A DNA stretch of 64,000 bases, from assembly GCA_947495685.1 (NCBI GenBank), contig CANLZY010000010.1, forward strand, positions 62,001 through 126,000, read 5' to 3'. Positions 16,992-26,639 of the stretch are shown in pieces. Within the stretch, counting starts at the first letter, position 1. Each line of letters begins with the position of its first letter. The stretch comes from an uncultured Tropicimonas sp. (GTDB lineage: Bacteria; Pseudomonadota; Alphaproteobacteria; Rhodobacterales; Rhodobacteraceae). Below the pieces are notes generated by a model. The model did no database searches. It saw nothing but the letters and a program-made list of their open reading frames with translations, and was not told the origin of the DNA. The translations under genes were made by a program, and so were the position numbers.

Positions 16992-19135
16992 GCCTGCGCG
17001 CGCGCCTGATCCCGCTGCTGCTGGCGGGTTTGATCGGCCTTCCCGGGTCAATGGCCCGGGCCCAGCAGGCCGAAGAGGAGACGTTTTCGACCCTGATCGC
17101 CGACCGGGTCGAGATTACCGCCGACGGACAACTGGTGGCCTCTGGCAATGTCGAGGCCATCCAGGGCGATGCCCAACTCAAGGCCAGCCGGATCATCTAC
17201 GATCAGGACGCCGACGTGCTGCAGATCGAGGGGCCAATCATCCTCAAACAGGGCGAGAACTCACTGGTGCTGGCCGACAGCGCCGAACTGTCGCCAGACC
17301 TGCGCGACGGCCTGCTACGCTCGGCCCGCGTGGTTCTGGACCAGCAGTTGCAACTGGCCGCCGTCGAGATCAACCGGGTCGGCGGGCGCTACACCCAACT
17401 CTACAAGACCGTCGCCTCGTCCTGCGAGGTCTGCGCCGCCCATCCGGTGCCGCTGTGGCAGATCCGCGCCAGCCGGATCGTGCATGACGACCTGGAAAAA
17501 CAGCTCTATTTCGATGATGCGGTTTTCGAGGTCATGGGCCTGCCGGTGATGTACCTGCCGCAACTGCGCCTGCCCGACCCCACGGTCAAACGCGCGACCG
17601 GTTTCCTGACACCGTCGCTGCGCTCCACCGATGAACTGGGGTTCGGATTCAAGCTGCCGTATTTCATCCGGCTGGGCGATCACCGCGACCTGACGCTTAC
17701 GCCGTATGTCTCGGCCAACCGGACCCGGACGATGGAAATGCGCTATCGTCAGGCCTTTGTGAACGGTGAATTCGAGGCCAACGGCGCGATCAGCCGCGAC
17801 GACATCAAGGCCGACTCCTTGCGGGCCTACCTGTTCGCCGATGGCGAGTTCGACCTTCCCCGGGACTTCAAACTGGAGTTCGACATCGAGACGACCTCGG
17901 ACGATACCTACCTGCTGGACTACGACTATTCCGACAAGGACCGGCTGGACAGCGCCGTCACCCTGTCACGGGTGCGCCGCGACAGGCTGTTCGTGGCCGA
18001 GTTGATCGGCTACCGCTCGCTGCGGTCGTCCGAGAACAACCAGACCCAACCGTACGTGGTGGGCGACCTCACGTGGCGCAACCGCTTTCGCCCGGCGAGG
18101 ATCGGCGGCACGGCGACTCTGAATTTCGACGCGCATGCCCACCAGAGGCGCTCGGAGGAGGATGTCATCGGGCGGGATGTCGGCCGGATCTCGGGTCAGG
18201 CCGATTGGCGGCGCAGCTGGGTCGGCCCCTGGGGGATGCTGCTCTCGACCGAGGCCCTGGCGATCGTCGACTACACCGGCGTGCGCCACGACAGCAACTA
18301 CCCCGACGCGGTGACCCAGATCACGCCCTATGGTGTCGCCGAACTGCGGTGGCCCTGGGTCAAGCAAGGCACGCGCGCCAGCCACATTCTGGAACCGGTG
18401 GTTCAGGTGATCTGGAGCCCGGACGCCGCCGACGAGACCCCGAAGGACGAAAGCACCCAGCTTGAATTCGACGAGGGCAACCTGTTTTCGATGTCGCGGT
18501 TTCCGGCCGGGGACGAACGGGAGCGCGGGCTGCGCACCAACATCGGCCTGAGCTGGACGCGCTACGACCCCACCGGCTGGTCGATGGGCGCCACCGTCGG
18601 GCGCATCTACCGCGCCGAGGATCTTGGCCAGTTCGACGGCTACGCTTCGTTCGACGGCACTCGGTCGGATTGGCTGACTGCCGTGCAGGTCACCCTGCCC
18701 AACCGCATGACGCTGACCAATCGCGCGCTGTTCGACGACGAGTTCGATTTCACCAAGAACGAAATGCGGCTGGACTGGCGAAGCGACATGCTCGACCTGA
18801 GCACCTCCTATATCTGGATGGAACCCAGCGAGGTCGAGGACCGGGACTCCGTCACCAATGAATGGACCCTGGATGCGGACTGGCAGGTCAGCGAGCGCTG
18901 GCGCAGCACATTCGACTGGCGGTATGATCTGGAGCTGGAGCGATCGGCATCGGCCCGGATGGGGCTGGAGTACCGCACCGAATGCGCCACCTTCGATTTC
19001 TCGGTGCGACGGCGGTTCACCTCGTCCGACCAGATCCGGCCGACGACGGATTACAATTTCGAAGTCCAGCTGGCAGGTTTTGGCAATGTCGGAAACGGGC
19101 GGGCCCGGCCCTCGCATCCGGGCTGCCGTGGGTGA
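16988..19135 (+). CDS. lptD: LPS-assembly outer membrane protein LptD
   Basis: Outer-membrane barrel that inserts lipopolysaccharide into the outer leaflet. 715 residues: a Sec signal (1-25, ending ARAQQ), an OstA/LptA-like periplasmic domain (about 35-150, with ADRVEITADGQLVASGNVEA), then a beta-barrel of alternating strands to the C terminus. A Cys pair (SSCEVCAAHP, about 144-148) sits after the OstA domain, as in other alphaproteobacterial LptD, so disulfide maturation may differ from E. coli. The start overlaps lptG (ATGA). Confidence 0.95.
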   Translation: MSLRARLIPLLLAGLIGLPGSMARAQQAEEETFSTLIADRVEITADGQLVASGNVEAIQGDAQLKASRIIYDQDADVLQIEGPIILKQGENSLVLADSAELSPDLRDGLLRSARVVLDQQLQLAAVEINRVGGRYTQLYKTVASSCEVCAAHPVPLWQIRASRIVHDDLEKQLYFDDAVFEVMGLPVMYLPQLRLPDPTVKRATGFLTPSLRSTDELGFGFKLPYFIRLGDHRDLTLTPYVSANRTRTMEMRYRQAFVNGEFEANGAISRDDIKADSLRAYLFADGEFDLPRDFKLEFDIETTSDDTYLLDYDYSDKDRLDSAVTLSRVRRDRLFVAELIGYRSLRSSENNQTQPYVVGDLTWRNRFRPARIGGTATLNFDAHAHQRRSEEDVIGRDVGRISGQADWRRSWVGPWGMLLSTEALAIVDYTGVRHDSNYPDAVTQITPYGVAELRWPWVKQGTRASHILEPVVQVIWSPDAADETPKDESTQLEFDEGNLFSMSRFPAGDERERGLRTNIGLSWTRYDPTGWSMGATVGRIYRAEDLGQFDGYASFDGTRSDWLTAVQVTLPNRMTLTNRALFDDEFDFTKNEMRLDWRSDMLDLSTSYIWMEPSEVEDRDSVTNEWTLDADWQVSERWRSTFDWRYDLELERSASARMGLEYRTECATFDFSVRRRFTSSDQIRPTTDYNFEVQLAGFGNVGNGRARPSHPGCRG

Positions 19136-19147
19136 CCTTGCGATCCC

Positions 19148-19170
19148 CCGGCACAGCCTGAGTGTGCCGG
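19148..19170 (+). other. Intra-operon hairpin after lptD
   Basis: CCGGCACA and TGTGCCGG pair perfectly around the seven-base loop GCCTGAG, 12 bases past the lptD stop. There is no T-run, so it looks like an attenuating or mRNA-stabilising hairpin rather than a full terminator. It lies in the 197-base gap before surA, the only long gap of this operon. Confidence 0.45.
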
Positions 19171-19332
19171 CGTCAGGGACGATTGCCGTCCGAAAGGTGG
19201 CGGTTTCCGCCTCCGACCGTGCCCGATCGGCGCTGCAGCGGCTTGTGGGGCCGGGGCGGCTGGCTTAGAACGCGAAGAACCCCTCGGTGCTGGCGCCGTG
19301 GGCACAGGTGGCAGGAACGAAGGCGAGTGGTC

Positions 19333-20577
19333 ATGATGCGAATTCTTCTGGCGGCATGCAGCACGCTGTCGACACTGGCAGTGGCTCTGACGATGCTTCT
19401 GAATCCCGGTCCGGCACAGGCCCAGTCGGGAAACCCGTTTTCCGCCGTCGCGATCATAAACGACCGCCCGATAACCAACTTTGAACTCGACCAGCGAATG
19501 ATCATCCTCAAACTGTTCCGCACGCCGGGCGACCTGCGCGAGGTGGCGCTGGAACAGCTGATCGAAGACCGGCTGCGCGCTGGTGCGGTTGCCTCCATGG
19601 GGATCGAGACATCGGCGGAAGCGATCGATGAAGGCATGGAGGAATTTGCCGGCCGGGCCAACATGGACAAGGCCACGTTCCTGTCGGCGCTGGCGGCACA
19701 GGGCGTGGCAGAGCAGACGTTCCGCGATTTCATCGTCGCCGGGATCGGTTGGCGCGCAGTCGTGCGCAATCGCTTCGGGCCACGCGCCCAGATCACGGAT
19801 GCCGAGGTCGACAGGGCGTTGGCGCTGACCTCCCGCCGTGGCGGTGCCGAAGCGGTGTTGGCCGAGATCGTCCTTCCGGCCAGAAACGAGGCCGAAGCCT
19901 TGGCATCTGAGCGGCTGGCGCAGGAGTTGAGCGACACGATCAGTTCCACCGGTGCCTTTTCGGCCGCCGCACGGCGTCATTCGCTCTCGCCCACGAACGT
20001 CAACGGCGGGCGCATGCCACGCGCCATGCCGTTGTCCGACCTGCCGCCCGCCCTGCGCAGCCAGATCCTGACACTGGCCCCCGGACAGGTGAGCCAACCG
20101 GTGAAGGGCTCCGGTGTCGTGGCTCTGTTCCAGCTGATCCAACTGCGCGAAACAGGGGTCGCGGAGGCCGACAATGTCACGCTCGAATATGCGGAATACC
20201 TGATCCCCGGCGCCCGCACCGAGCAGGCCATTGCGGAGGCTGCAAAGACCGCGGCCCGGACAGACACCTGCAACGACCTTTACGGCATCAACAAGGGTCA
20301 AGCCCCCGAACGCCTTACGGTGCACACGCGCCCGTTGGCCGAGGTCCCGCAGGACGTGGCGATGGAACTGGCCAAGCTGGACGAGGGCGAATCCTCCTTT
20401 GCGCTGACGCGCGGACCGAACACCGTGTTGCTGATGCTCTGCGGCCGCACCCCGACCTACGAGGAACAACCGGATCCGGGATCGGTGCGGCGGCAACTGG
20501 TAGCACAGCGGCTGGCGGTCTATGGCGATGCCTACCTGGCCGAACTGCGGGCTGATGCAATCATCCGGTATCCGTGA
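19333..20577 (+). CDS. surA: SurA-type periplasmic peptidyl-prolyl isomerase/chaperone
   Basis: Chaperone for outer-membrane proteins, including LptD encoded just upstream. 414 residues with a Sec signal ending PAQAQS (about 1-31), a SurA N-terminal chaperone domain (AVAIINDRPITNFELDQRM to about 170) and one parvulin domain (about 175-280, AEIVLPARNEAEALAS to VVALFQLIQL). The usual second parvulin domain is degenerate or absent. Two ATGs are adjacent (19333 and 19336), with GAAGGCGAG just upstream. Confidence 0.88.
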   Translation: MMRILLAACSTLSTLAVALTMLLNPGPAQAQSGNPFSAVAIINDRPITNFELDQRMIILKLFRTPGDLREVALEQLIEDRLRAGAVASMGIETSAEAIDEGMEEFAGRANMDKATFLSALAAQGVAEQTFRDFIVAGIGWRAVVRNRFGPRAQITDAEVDRALALTSRRGGAEAVLAEIVLPARNEAEALASERLAQELSDTISSTGAFSAAARRHSLSPTNVNGGRMPRAMPLSDLPPALRSQILTLAPGQVSQPVKGSGVVALFQLIQLRETGVAEADNVTLEYAEYLIPGARTEQAIAEAAKTAARTDTCNDLYGINKGQAPERLTVHTRPLAEVPQDVAMELAKLDEGESSFALTRGPNTVLLMLCGRTPTYEEQPDPGSVRRQLVAQRLAVYGDAYLAELRADAIIRYP

Positions 20578-21560
20578 TGCCTGATCCGCTGGGGCCACCC
20601 GTCCTGACCTGCGGCGAGCCCGCCGGTGTTGGCCCCGAGATCGCCGCCCGTGCCTGGGACAGCCTGCGCGGCACCCTGCCCTTTGCCTGGATTGGCGATC
20701 CCGCTCACTTGCCGCCCGGCACCCCGATTGCAAGGATCAACACCCCGGCCGAGGCGACGGATCACGCCGCAACGGCCCTGCCGGTGCTGGTGCATGCCTT
20801 CCCCGATCCGGCTGTGCCGGGGCACCCGACAGCCGGAAATGCCGAGCAGGTCATCGCCGTGATCGCGCGGGCCGTTGATCTGGCGATGTCGGGTGGGGCC
20901 AGCGCGGTGGTGACAGCCCCGATCAACAAGAAGGCCCTGCAGGACGGCGCCGGCTTTGCCTATCCGGGCCACACGGAATACCTGGCCGCGCTGGCCGGGG
21001 TCGACCATGTGGTGATGATGCTCGCCTGCGAGGCCCTCAAGGTGGTGCCGACAACGATCCACATCGCCCTGAAGGATGTCCCACAGGCGCTGACGCCCGC
21101 GCTTCTTGCCCGGACGATCCGCATAACGGAGGCCGCCCTGCGCCGCGATTTCGGAGTGGCCGCGCCGCGTCTGGCCGTGGCCGGGTTGAACCCGCACGCC
21201 GGCGAAGGCGGTGCGATGGGCGACGAGGAACTGGACTGGATCGCGCCGCTGCTGGACCAGCTGCGCGACGAAGGGCTGGACCTGACGCCGCCGCTGCCCT
21301 CGGACACGATGTTCCACACCGAGGCGCGCGCCCGCTATGACGCGGCGATCTGCATGTATCACGACCAGGCGCTGATCCCGATCAAGACGCTGGACTTTGC
21401 CCGGGGTGTGAACGTGACTCTCGGCCTGCCGTTCATCCGCACGTCGCCGGATCACGGCACGGCCTTCGATATCGCCGGACACGGTATCGCCGACATCCGG
21501 TCGACGGTGGAGGCGCTGAAGATGGCAGGACGGATGGCTGCGGCCCGGGCCGACACATGA
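20577..21560 (+). CDS. pdxA: 4-hydroxythreonine-4-phosphate dehydrogenase
   Basis: Oxidises 4-phosphohydroxy-L-threonine in pyridoxal-phosphate synthesis (DXP-dependent route). 327 residues, with the divalent-metal and substrate histidines in YPGHTEYLA, NPHAGEGG and MYHDQALIP, and the N-terminal GEPAGVGPEI motif. The ATG overlaps the last base of the surA stop; a GTG one codon earlier is an alternative. The surA-pdxA-rsmA order is conserved in proteobacteria. Confidence 0.95.
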   Translation: MPDPLGPPVLTCGEPAGVGPEIAARAWDSLRGTLPFAWIGDPAHLPPGTPIARINTPAEATDHAATALPVLVHAFPDPAVPGHPTAGNAEQVIAVIARAVDLAMSGGASAVVTAPINKKALQDGAGFAYPGHTEYLAALAGVDHVVMMLACEALKVVPTTIHIALKDVPQALTPALLARTIRITEAALRRDFGVAAPRLAVAGLNPHAGEGGAMGDEELDWIAPLLDQLRDEGLDLTPPLPSDTMFHTEARARYDAAICMYHDQALIPIKTLDFARGVNVTLGLPFIRTSPDHGTAFDIAGHGIADIRSTVEALKMAGRMAAARADT

Positions 21561-21665
21561 ACCGCGCACAACATCGGGCGGGTTGGTTGCAGGGTCGCTG
21601 CCTGCCACCCGCGCCAGTCGGCGTTTCTCCCGACGACGTTTTTGGACAAAGAAACAGGGGCCAGC

Positions 21666-22508
21666 ATGGGAACCATTGACGGATTGCCACCGCTGCGGGA
21701 CGTGATCCGCGATCATGGCCTGGTCGCCAAGAAGTCGCTGGGGCAGAATTTCCTGCTGGACCTGAACCTGACGTCCCGGATTGCCCGGATACCGGGCGAC
21801 CTGAGTGGTGCCTCGGTTCTGGAAATCGGGCCGGGTCCGGGTGGGCTGACGCGAAGCTTGCTGGCCGAGGGTGCCGGACGGGTGTTGGCCATCGAGAAGG
21901 ATGCTCGCTGTCTGCCGGCCTTGGCCGACATCGCGTCGATCTATCCCGGACGGCTTCAGGTCCTCGAAGGCGACGCGCTGGAAGTCGATCCGCTGGCACA
22001 CCTGGCAGCGCCGATCCACGTGGTGGCCAACCTGCCCTACAATGTCGGCACCGAGCTTCTGGTGCGCTGGCTGTCACCGGATTCCTGGCCGCCTTACTGG
22101 GACTCTCTGACATTGATGTTCCAGCAGGAGGTCGCGGACCGGATCGTCGCGCAGCCCGGCGGCAAGGTCTATGGGAGGCTGGCGGTTCTTGCACAATGGC
22201 GATGCGAGGCACGGATCGCGCTGCGACTTCCCCCCGAAGCATTTACCCCGCCGCCAAAGGTCAGTTCCGCGGTCGTGCACCTGCGCCCAAGGGCGGAACC
22301 GTTGTACCCAGCCGACCCCGAGGTGTTGTCGCGCGTGGTTGCGATGGCCTTCAACCAGCGTCGAAAGATGCTGCGCTCTGCCCTGAAGGGATTGGGAGGA
22401 GACACCGAGGCATTGTTGACCGGTGTCGGAATCGCCCCGACGGAACGGGCGGAACAGGTTCCGATTGAAGGCTTTGCCGCAATCGCACGGGCGATCGCCG
22501 CACGCTGA
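21666..22508 (+). CDS. rsmA: 16S rRNA dimethyladenosine transferase RsmA (KsgA)
   Basis: Dimethylates two adjacent adenines in the 3' terminal hairpin of 16S rRNA. 280 residues with the opening motif [14 protein letters not shown] motif [13 protein letters not shown] and catalytic motif [10 protein letters not shown]. The ATG at 21666 ([12 protein letters not shown]) is preferred over the one at 21642 on family length. Last gene of the lpt operon, 105 bases after pdxA. Confidence 0.96.
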   Translation: MGTIDGLPPLRDVIRDHGLVAKKSLGQNFLLDLNLTSRIARIPGDLSGASVLEIGPGPGGLTRSLLAEGAGRVLAIEKDARCLPALADIASIYPGRLQVLEGDALEVDPLAHLAAPIHVVANLPYNVGTELLVRWLSPDSWPPYWDSLTLMFQQEVADRIVAQPGGKVYGRLAVLAQWRCEARIALRLPPEAFTPPPKVSSAVVHLRPRAEPLYPADPEVLSRVVAMAFNQRRKMLRSALKGLGGDTEALLTGVGIAPTERAEQVPIEGFAAIARAIAAR

Positions 22509-22808
22509 TCAGGTCCGCCTTGGCATGGATTGCAGGCATCAGTGCCGACAGGCGTTGCTCTTGAGGGTTGGATCGTGGCGCCATGCTTGACCGTGCGCGT
22601 CCAGGGGCCGCCGCCATTGCCCTGTCAGGACGTCCCGCACCGGACATGGGATAGCCGGGCAACGTCATCCGACGACCGCACCCACACAGACGCGATGGCA
22701 TCATTCTGGCCATTGTCCCATGCAGCCGCGCGTCGGGCGAGCCCCGCTTGGACCGTTTATCGGCCCGACAAGAGGGAACATCGCGATCTGATTGCGAACC
22801 GTGCAGCC
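22509..22808. other. Intergenic region between rsmA and the convergent DUF4167 gene
   Basis: 300 bases between two convergent genes. No coding-like ORF, repeat or T-tailed hairpin was found. Confidence 0.5.
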
Positions 22809-23564
22809 CTATTCGGCGGCTTTCGGAGCATTGCCGTCTGGCGACGCAGGGGCATCGGACTGCACAGGCTCTTTCGGTTTGCGTGTCCGGGGGCGACGCG
22901 GCTTGGCCGGGGCCTCCGGGGTCGCACCCTCTGGCGTGCCTTCGGCTCTTTTGTCCGGCCTGGGTTTGCGCGCCCGGGGTTTCGGCTTGCTTTCGGGGGT
23001 CTCGACCAGTCCCGAATCCGGCGCACTGCTTTCGACAGGAGCGACAGGAGCGGAGACGACCGCGACCGGTGTCTCCCCCAGCAGATCGGGTTGCGGTGGG
23101 CTCTGGATTGCATCTTCGATCAGGTCGGGCTGATCCGACGTGGACCGTTGCACCGGATCGATTACGTCGGCGCGCGGCTGGTGCTGCGGCTGATGCTCCT
23201 GATCGCGGGACGGTTGACCAGTGTTTTCCTGGCGCTCGCGCTCGCGCTGACGCTCCCGGCCTTGCTGCTGCTGTTGCTGCTGCTGTTCCTGCTGCTCGCG
23301 GCGGGCATCCAGTTCGCGCTGCGCTTCGCCCAGCATGCGGGTGTAATGCTCGGCATGCTGCTGGAAGTTCTCGGCAGCGACCCAATCGTTGCCCAACGTG
23401 GCGTCACGTGCCAGTTGGACGTATTTCTCGATGATCTGCTGCGGGGTGCCACGCACCTTGCCCTCCGGGCCTGACGAATCAAAGACCCGATTGACGATGT
23501 TTCCCATCGAACTCGGGCGCGGGCGGTTCGACTTGGAACGCGAACGTGACTTGGATGATCTCAT
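22809..23564 (-). CDS. DUF4167 domain protein
   Basis: A 251-residue, highly charged, low-complexity protein. Residues 1-85 form the conserved DUF4167 domain: a basic start (MRSSKSRSRSKSNRPRP), then NIVNRVFDSSGPEGKVRG and QIIEKYVQLARDATLGND, ending in NFQQHAEHYTRML. The rest is a polyglutamine run (about 92-101), Arg/Glu repeats and a Lys/Pro/Arg-rich tail (PKPRARKPRPDK), predicted disordered. The family is widespread in alphaproteobacteria and regularly encoded after prmC; the basic ends suggest nucleic-acid binding, but no function is established. It has its own promoter-like sequence at 23704-23732. Confidence 0.85.
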   Translation of the reverse strand: MRSSKSRSRSKSNRPRPSSMGNIVNRVFDSSGPEGKVRGTPQQIIEKYVQLARDATLGNDWVAAENFQQHAEHYTRMLGEAQRELDARREQQEQQQQQQQQGRERQRERERQENTGQPSRDQEHQPQHQPRADVIDPVQRSTSDQPDLIEDAIQSPPQPDLLGETPVAVVSAPVAPVESSAPDSGLVETPESKPKPRARKPRPDKRAEGTPEGATPEAPAKPRRPRTRKPKEPVQSDAPASPDGNAPKAAE

Positions 23565-23703
23565 TGGTTTTCTTGTTCCGCCTTGTTGCGGTGTCTGGAC
23601 CGTTTGTCGAATGTGGCAGGAGAAGGTCCCGCCATCTGGTCCACTTTGTTATGGCTTTCTGCTCGGGGGGGCGACTGCCCAACGCTCCGTGCCTCGTCTG
23701 CTA

Positions 23704-23732
23704 ATCATGCGTCAAAAGGCATGACAAGTCAA
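23704..23732 (-). promoter_or_regulatory. Sigma-70-like promoter of the DUF4167 gene
   Basis: On the minus strand TTGACT is followed after 17 bases by CATGAT, about 140 bases upstream of the DUF4167 start, inside the 227-base gap after prmC. The -35 matches five of six consensus bases and the -10 four of six. Confidence 0.5.
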
Positions 23733-23791
23733 AATACGTTTTTCGGGCCAATATCACGAGAAATCGGCACAAATCCGTCACTTTCGCCCTG

Positions 23792-24625
23792 TCATTCGAC
23801 CAAAGCGGCGCGTGCGGAAACAATCCTGTCCCTCCCATCCAGATCGGGACCGACCTGCACATCTTCAAGCCCCGCCGCGGAAAACAGGTCGGCAACGGCC
23901 TTTCCCTGGGTCGGACCGATCTCGACCAGAAGCCGCCCGCCGGGTGACAGGTGTCGCGGGGCCCCTGCCGCGATGGTGCGGTAGCACGCCAACCCGTCGC
24001 CCTCGTCGGTCAAGGCCATGCGAGGCTCCCACAGCAGGGGCTCCGGCGCCAAGTGCTTCATTTCCGCGGCCGAGATGTAGGGCGGATTGGAGACGATCAG
24101 GTCGAAACGACCGCTGACGTCCGCGTACCAGTCGGACCGCTGCAGGTCTGCATCGACACCGAGGGCCTCCGCATTGCTGCGCGCTACCGCCAGGGCGGCC
24201 TCGGACAGGTCCACACCAACACCGAAGGAAGATGGACGTTCCGCAAGCAATGTCAAAAGGATACAGCCGGTTCCTGATCCAAGATCCAGCACCCGATGAA
24301 ACGAGTGTTCCAGGGCCAGGGCAATCAGGCTCTCGGTTTCAGGCCGCGGGTCCAGAACGTCCGGGGTGACCCGAAACCGGCGGCCCCAGAACAAACGGCT
24401 CCCAACGATCTGGGACACCGGCTGGCGGGCCTCACGCGCGGCCAGGGCCGCCTCCAGTCGCTCGGGGGCCTCGAACGGGTCGGGCAAATGCAGGGTCAGT
24501 CGCCCCGCCTCCAACCCTGCCGCATGGGCCACCAGCAGGCGTGCATCGCGTTCGGGGCTGTCCACACCGGCATCGGCCAGGCAACGGGTTACCCGCACCA
24601 GGGCCTTGGCAATCGTTTCGCTCAT
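23792..24625 (-). CDS. prmC: Release factor glutamine N5-methyltransferase PrmC
   Basis: Methylates the Gln of the GGQ motif in release factors RF1 and RF2. 277 residues with SAM motif DLGSGTGC (114-121) and the active-site NPPY (180-183). Its substrate gene prfA lies directly upstream, with seven bases between the prfA stop and this start, so the two are co-transcribed. Confidence 0.96.
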   Translation of the reverse strand: MSETIAKALVRVTRCLADAGVDSPERDARLLVAHAAGLEAGRLTLHLPDPFEAPERLEAALAAREARQPVSQIVGSRLFWGRRFRVTPDVLDPRPETESLIALALEHSFHRVLDLGSGTGCILLTLLAERPSSFGVGVDLSEAALAVARSNAEALGVDADLQRSDWYADVSGRFDLIVSNPPYISAAEMKHLAPEPLLWEPRMALTDEGDGLACYRTIAAGAPRHLSPGGRLLVEIGPTQGKAVADLFSAAGLEDVQVGPDLDGRDRIVSARAALVE

Positions 24626-24632
24626 GCGCGGT

Positions 24633-25688
24633 TCATGCCCCCAGGTCGGCCAGCTTGCGGGCCTGGTCGTCGGCCGTCAGCGCATCGATGACCTCGGTCA
24701 GGTCGCCCTGCATCACCTGGTCCAGCTTGTAGAGCGTCAGGTTGATCCGGTGGTCGGTCATGCGGCCTTGCGGGAAATTGTAGGTTCGAATCCGTTCGGA
24801 TCGGTCGCCAGACCCAACCTGTGACTTGCGATCGGCGGCGCGTTCGGCATCGACCTTGTGCCGTTCAAGATCGTACAGCCGGGTGCGCAACACCTGCATT
24901 GCGATGTCACGGTTGCGGTGTTGGGATTTCTCGGACGAGGTCACGACAAGCCCCGTTGGCAGGTGGGTGATGCGGACCGCGGAATCGGTGGTGTTGACGT
25001 GCTGACCGCCTGCCCCGCTGGCGCGCATCGTGTCGATCCGCAAATCGCCCGCCGGGATCGCGATATCGACCTCCTCGGCCTCGGGCAGAACGGCGACGGT
25101 GGCAGCCGAGGTGTGAATGCGGCCCCCCGACTCTGTCTCGGGCACCCGCTGAACCCGGTGCACGCCGGATTCGTATTTCAGCCGGGCAAAGGCCCCCTGG
25201 CCGTGCACATGGGCGATGGCTTCCTTGATGCCGCCCAATTCGGTTTCCTGCTGCGCGATCAACTCGAACTTCCAGCCCTGCGCCTCGGCATAACGTTGGT
25301 ACATCCGCAGCAGGTCGCCGGCAAACAGCGCCGCCTCCTCGCCACCGGTGCCAGGACGGATCTCGACCATCGCAGGGCGGGCGTCCGCGGCGTCCTTGGG
25401 CAACAACGCGACCTGCAATATCTGTTCAAGTTCCGGCAGGCGAGCCTGCAGGTCCGGCAGTTCCTCTTCCGCCAGGGCTTTCATTTCCGGATCGTCGAGC
25501 ATCGCCTCGGCCTCCGCGATATCGGCGACGCACTGCCTCCAGGCATCGATCCCGCTCACCACGGGTTTCAATTCGGCATACTCGCGCGCAAGCTGGGCGA
25601 TGTCGCCTCCGCTCACGCCGCTGGCCATCTTCGCCTCGAGAAACTCGAAACGCGCGGCAATCTCGTCCAGTCTGTGCTCGGGAACCAT
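24633..25688 (-). CDS. prfA: Peptide chain release factor 1
   Basis: Recognises UAA and UAG stop codons and triggers peptide release. 351 residues with the GGQ peptidyl-hydrolase motif at 227-229 (SGAGGQHVN) and the stop-codon-reading tripeptide position at 183-185, which reads PET where E. coli has PAT; PxT is the RF1 pattern. The start at 25688 ([10 protein letters not shown]) is chosen over an ATG 12 codons upstream. Operon with prmC. Confidence 0.96.
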   Translation of the reverse strand: MVPEHRLDEIAARFEFLEAKMASGVSGGDIAQLAREYAELKPVVSGIDAWRQCVADIAEAEAMLDDPEMKALAEEELPDLQARLPELEQILQVALLPKDAADARPAMVEIRPGTGGEEAALFAGDLLRMYQRYAEAQGWKFELIAQQETELGGIKEAIAHVHGQGAFARLKYESGVHRVQRVPETESGGRIHTSAATVAVLPEAEEVDIAIPAGDLRIDTMRASGAGGQHVNTTDSAVRITHLPTGLVVTSSEKSQHRNRDIAMQVLRTRLYDLERHKVDAERAADRKSQVGSGDRSERIRTYNFPQGRMTDHRINLTLYKLDQVMQGDLTEVIDALTADDQARKLADLGA

Positions 25689-25751
25689 GGCGAAATGCGT
25701 GCCGGATTGCGCCCGCTTGGTCAAGAGCGGTCGGCATGCTATTCTTGCCGT

Positions 25752-26048
25752 ATGCGTGTGCTTGCTTTGCTTTTTCTGCTAATGCCCGCCATGGCTGTCG
25801 CGGACGAAACTGCCTCCTCGGGGACGGCGCAGGATTGTTTTTGCACAGACAAGACAGGGAGCCGGGTCGAACTGGGACAGGTGATCTGCCTGCATGTGGA
25901 TGGACGCATGTTCATGGCCCGCTGCGAGATGTCCCTGAACAACCCGATGTGGCGCGAGGTCGGCGAGGGCTGTGCGTCTTCGCGACTACGGGGCTTGCAG
26001 CGCCTCCAGCCATTCGCTGACGCGCTGTCGATTGACGCCAAGATCTGA
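25752..26048 (+). CDS. Small secreted cysteine-containing protein, function unknown
   Basis: A 98-residue protein with a clear Sec signal ([19 protein letters not shown]) and four cysteines in the mature part ([25 protein letters not shown] and a later GC). The [10 protein letters not shown] stretch and cysteine pattern suggest a folded, disulfide-bonded periplasmic protein. It is divergent from prfA across 63 bases. Its last 63 bases overlap the 3' end of the convergent DUF1499 gene; either the overlap is real or the functional end differs. I do not recognise a named family. Confidence 0.65.
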   Translation: MRVLALLFLLMPAMAVADETASSGTAQDCFCTDKTGSRVELGQVICLHVDGRMFMARCEMSLNNPMWREVGEGCASSRLRGLQRLQPFADALSIDAKI

Positions 26049-26432
26049 ACGGCCGTAGCGGAGCCGGGCAAAGATGATCAGCCGCGCGCCCTGTCCGTCG
26101 TCAACGGCCTCGACGGTGGTGTAGTCGGGAAAACCGAAACCCCGGCTTCGTGTGATGTAGGTGATGCGCCCTTCTGGCACGCTCCCTGCCAACCGATCCG
26201 TGCGCGGGGTGGCCATGGCAATGGCATCGAACCGCGCCAGCAGATCACCGGCGGTCATGTCGAGGACCGGCCCCGAGGCGTCACCGCCCTCCAGCGCCAC
26301 AACAAAGCGTCCCTCGCCCGGCCGTCCGGTTCGGGGATCAACGTGCCAGCGCGCCGGATCCGACGGGGCAAGACGTGGAACCAGCATCAGGACGGCAAGG
26401 CATCCGATCACGATATACAGGGCTGAAGACAT
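25986..26432 (-). CDS. DUF1499 membrane-anchored protein
   Basis: A 148-residue protein with one N-terminal membrane helix (MSSALYIVIGCLAVLMLVPRL) and a periplasmic DUF1499 domain (WHVDPRTG to the C terminus, with TRSRGFGFPDYTTVEA and [16 protein letters not shown]). DUF1499 has no assigned function. The ATG at 26432 is chosen because the upstream open frame is proline/arginine-rich non-coding text. Tail-to-tail overlap with the small secreted protein. Confidence 0.85.
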   Translation of the reverse strand: MSSALYIVIGCLAVLMLVPRLAPSDPARWHVDPRTGRPGEGRFVVALEGGDASGPVLDMTAGDLLARFDAIAMATPRTDRLAGSVPEGRITYITRSRGFGFPDYTTVEAVDDGQGARLIIFARLRYGRSDLGVNRQRVSEWLEALQAP

Positions 26433-26599
26433 GACACTCCTCGGGTTTTTCGCAGACCTAGCCTGCAATGCGGTCGGCGCAAGGGGCGGCGCGAAGCGAC
26501 GCCACGTCAGCCAGCGGCTCCCGGTCGGACGCCCGCGCCCCGCAGATCCGGTGTCAGGCGCCGCGCCCGATCCGTCGTCTGATCCGTTGATCTGGGGTC

Positions 26600-26623
26600 C
26601 CCGCCGCGCGAACAAGCGGCGGG
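26600..26623. other. Hairpin downstream of the agmatinase gene
   Basis: CCCGCCGC and GCGGCGGG pair perfectly around an eight-base loop, 17 bases past the agmatinase stop. No T-run follows, so it may protect the mRNA end rather than terminate on its own. Confidence 0.35.
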
Positions 26624-26639
26624 CGGCAAGGGCGCTGGA

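Noticed and set aside
22351-23385. 344-residue minus-strand frame overlapping rsmA and DUF4167
   Set aside because: It overlaps two supported genes in another frame and is Arg/Ser/Pro-rich throughout.
24781-24800. tRNA T-arm-like GGTTCGAATCC
   Set aside because: It lies inside prfA and encodes the conserved [10 protein letters not shown] part of release factor 1; no cloverleaf can be drawn around it.
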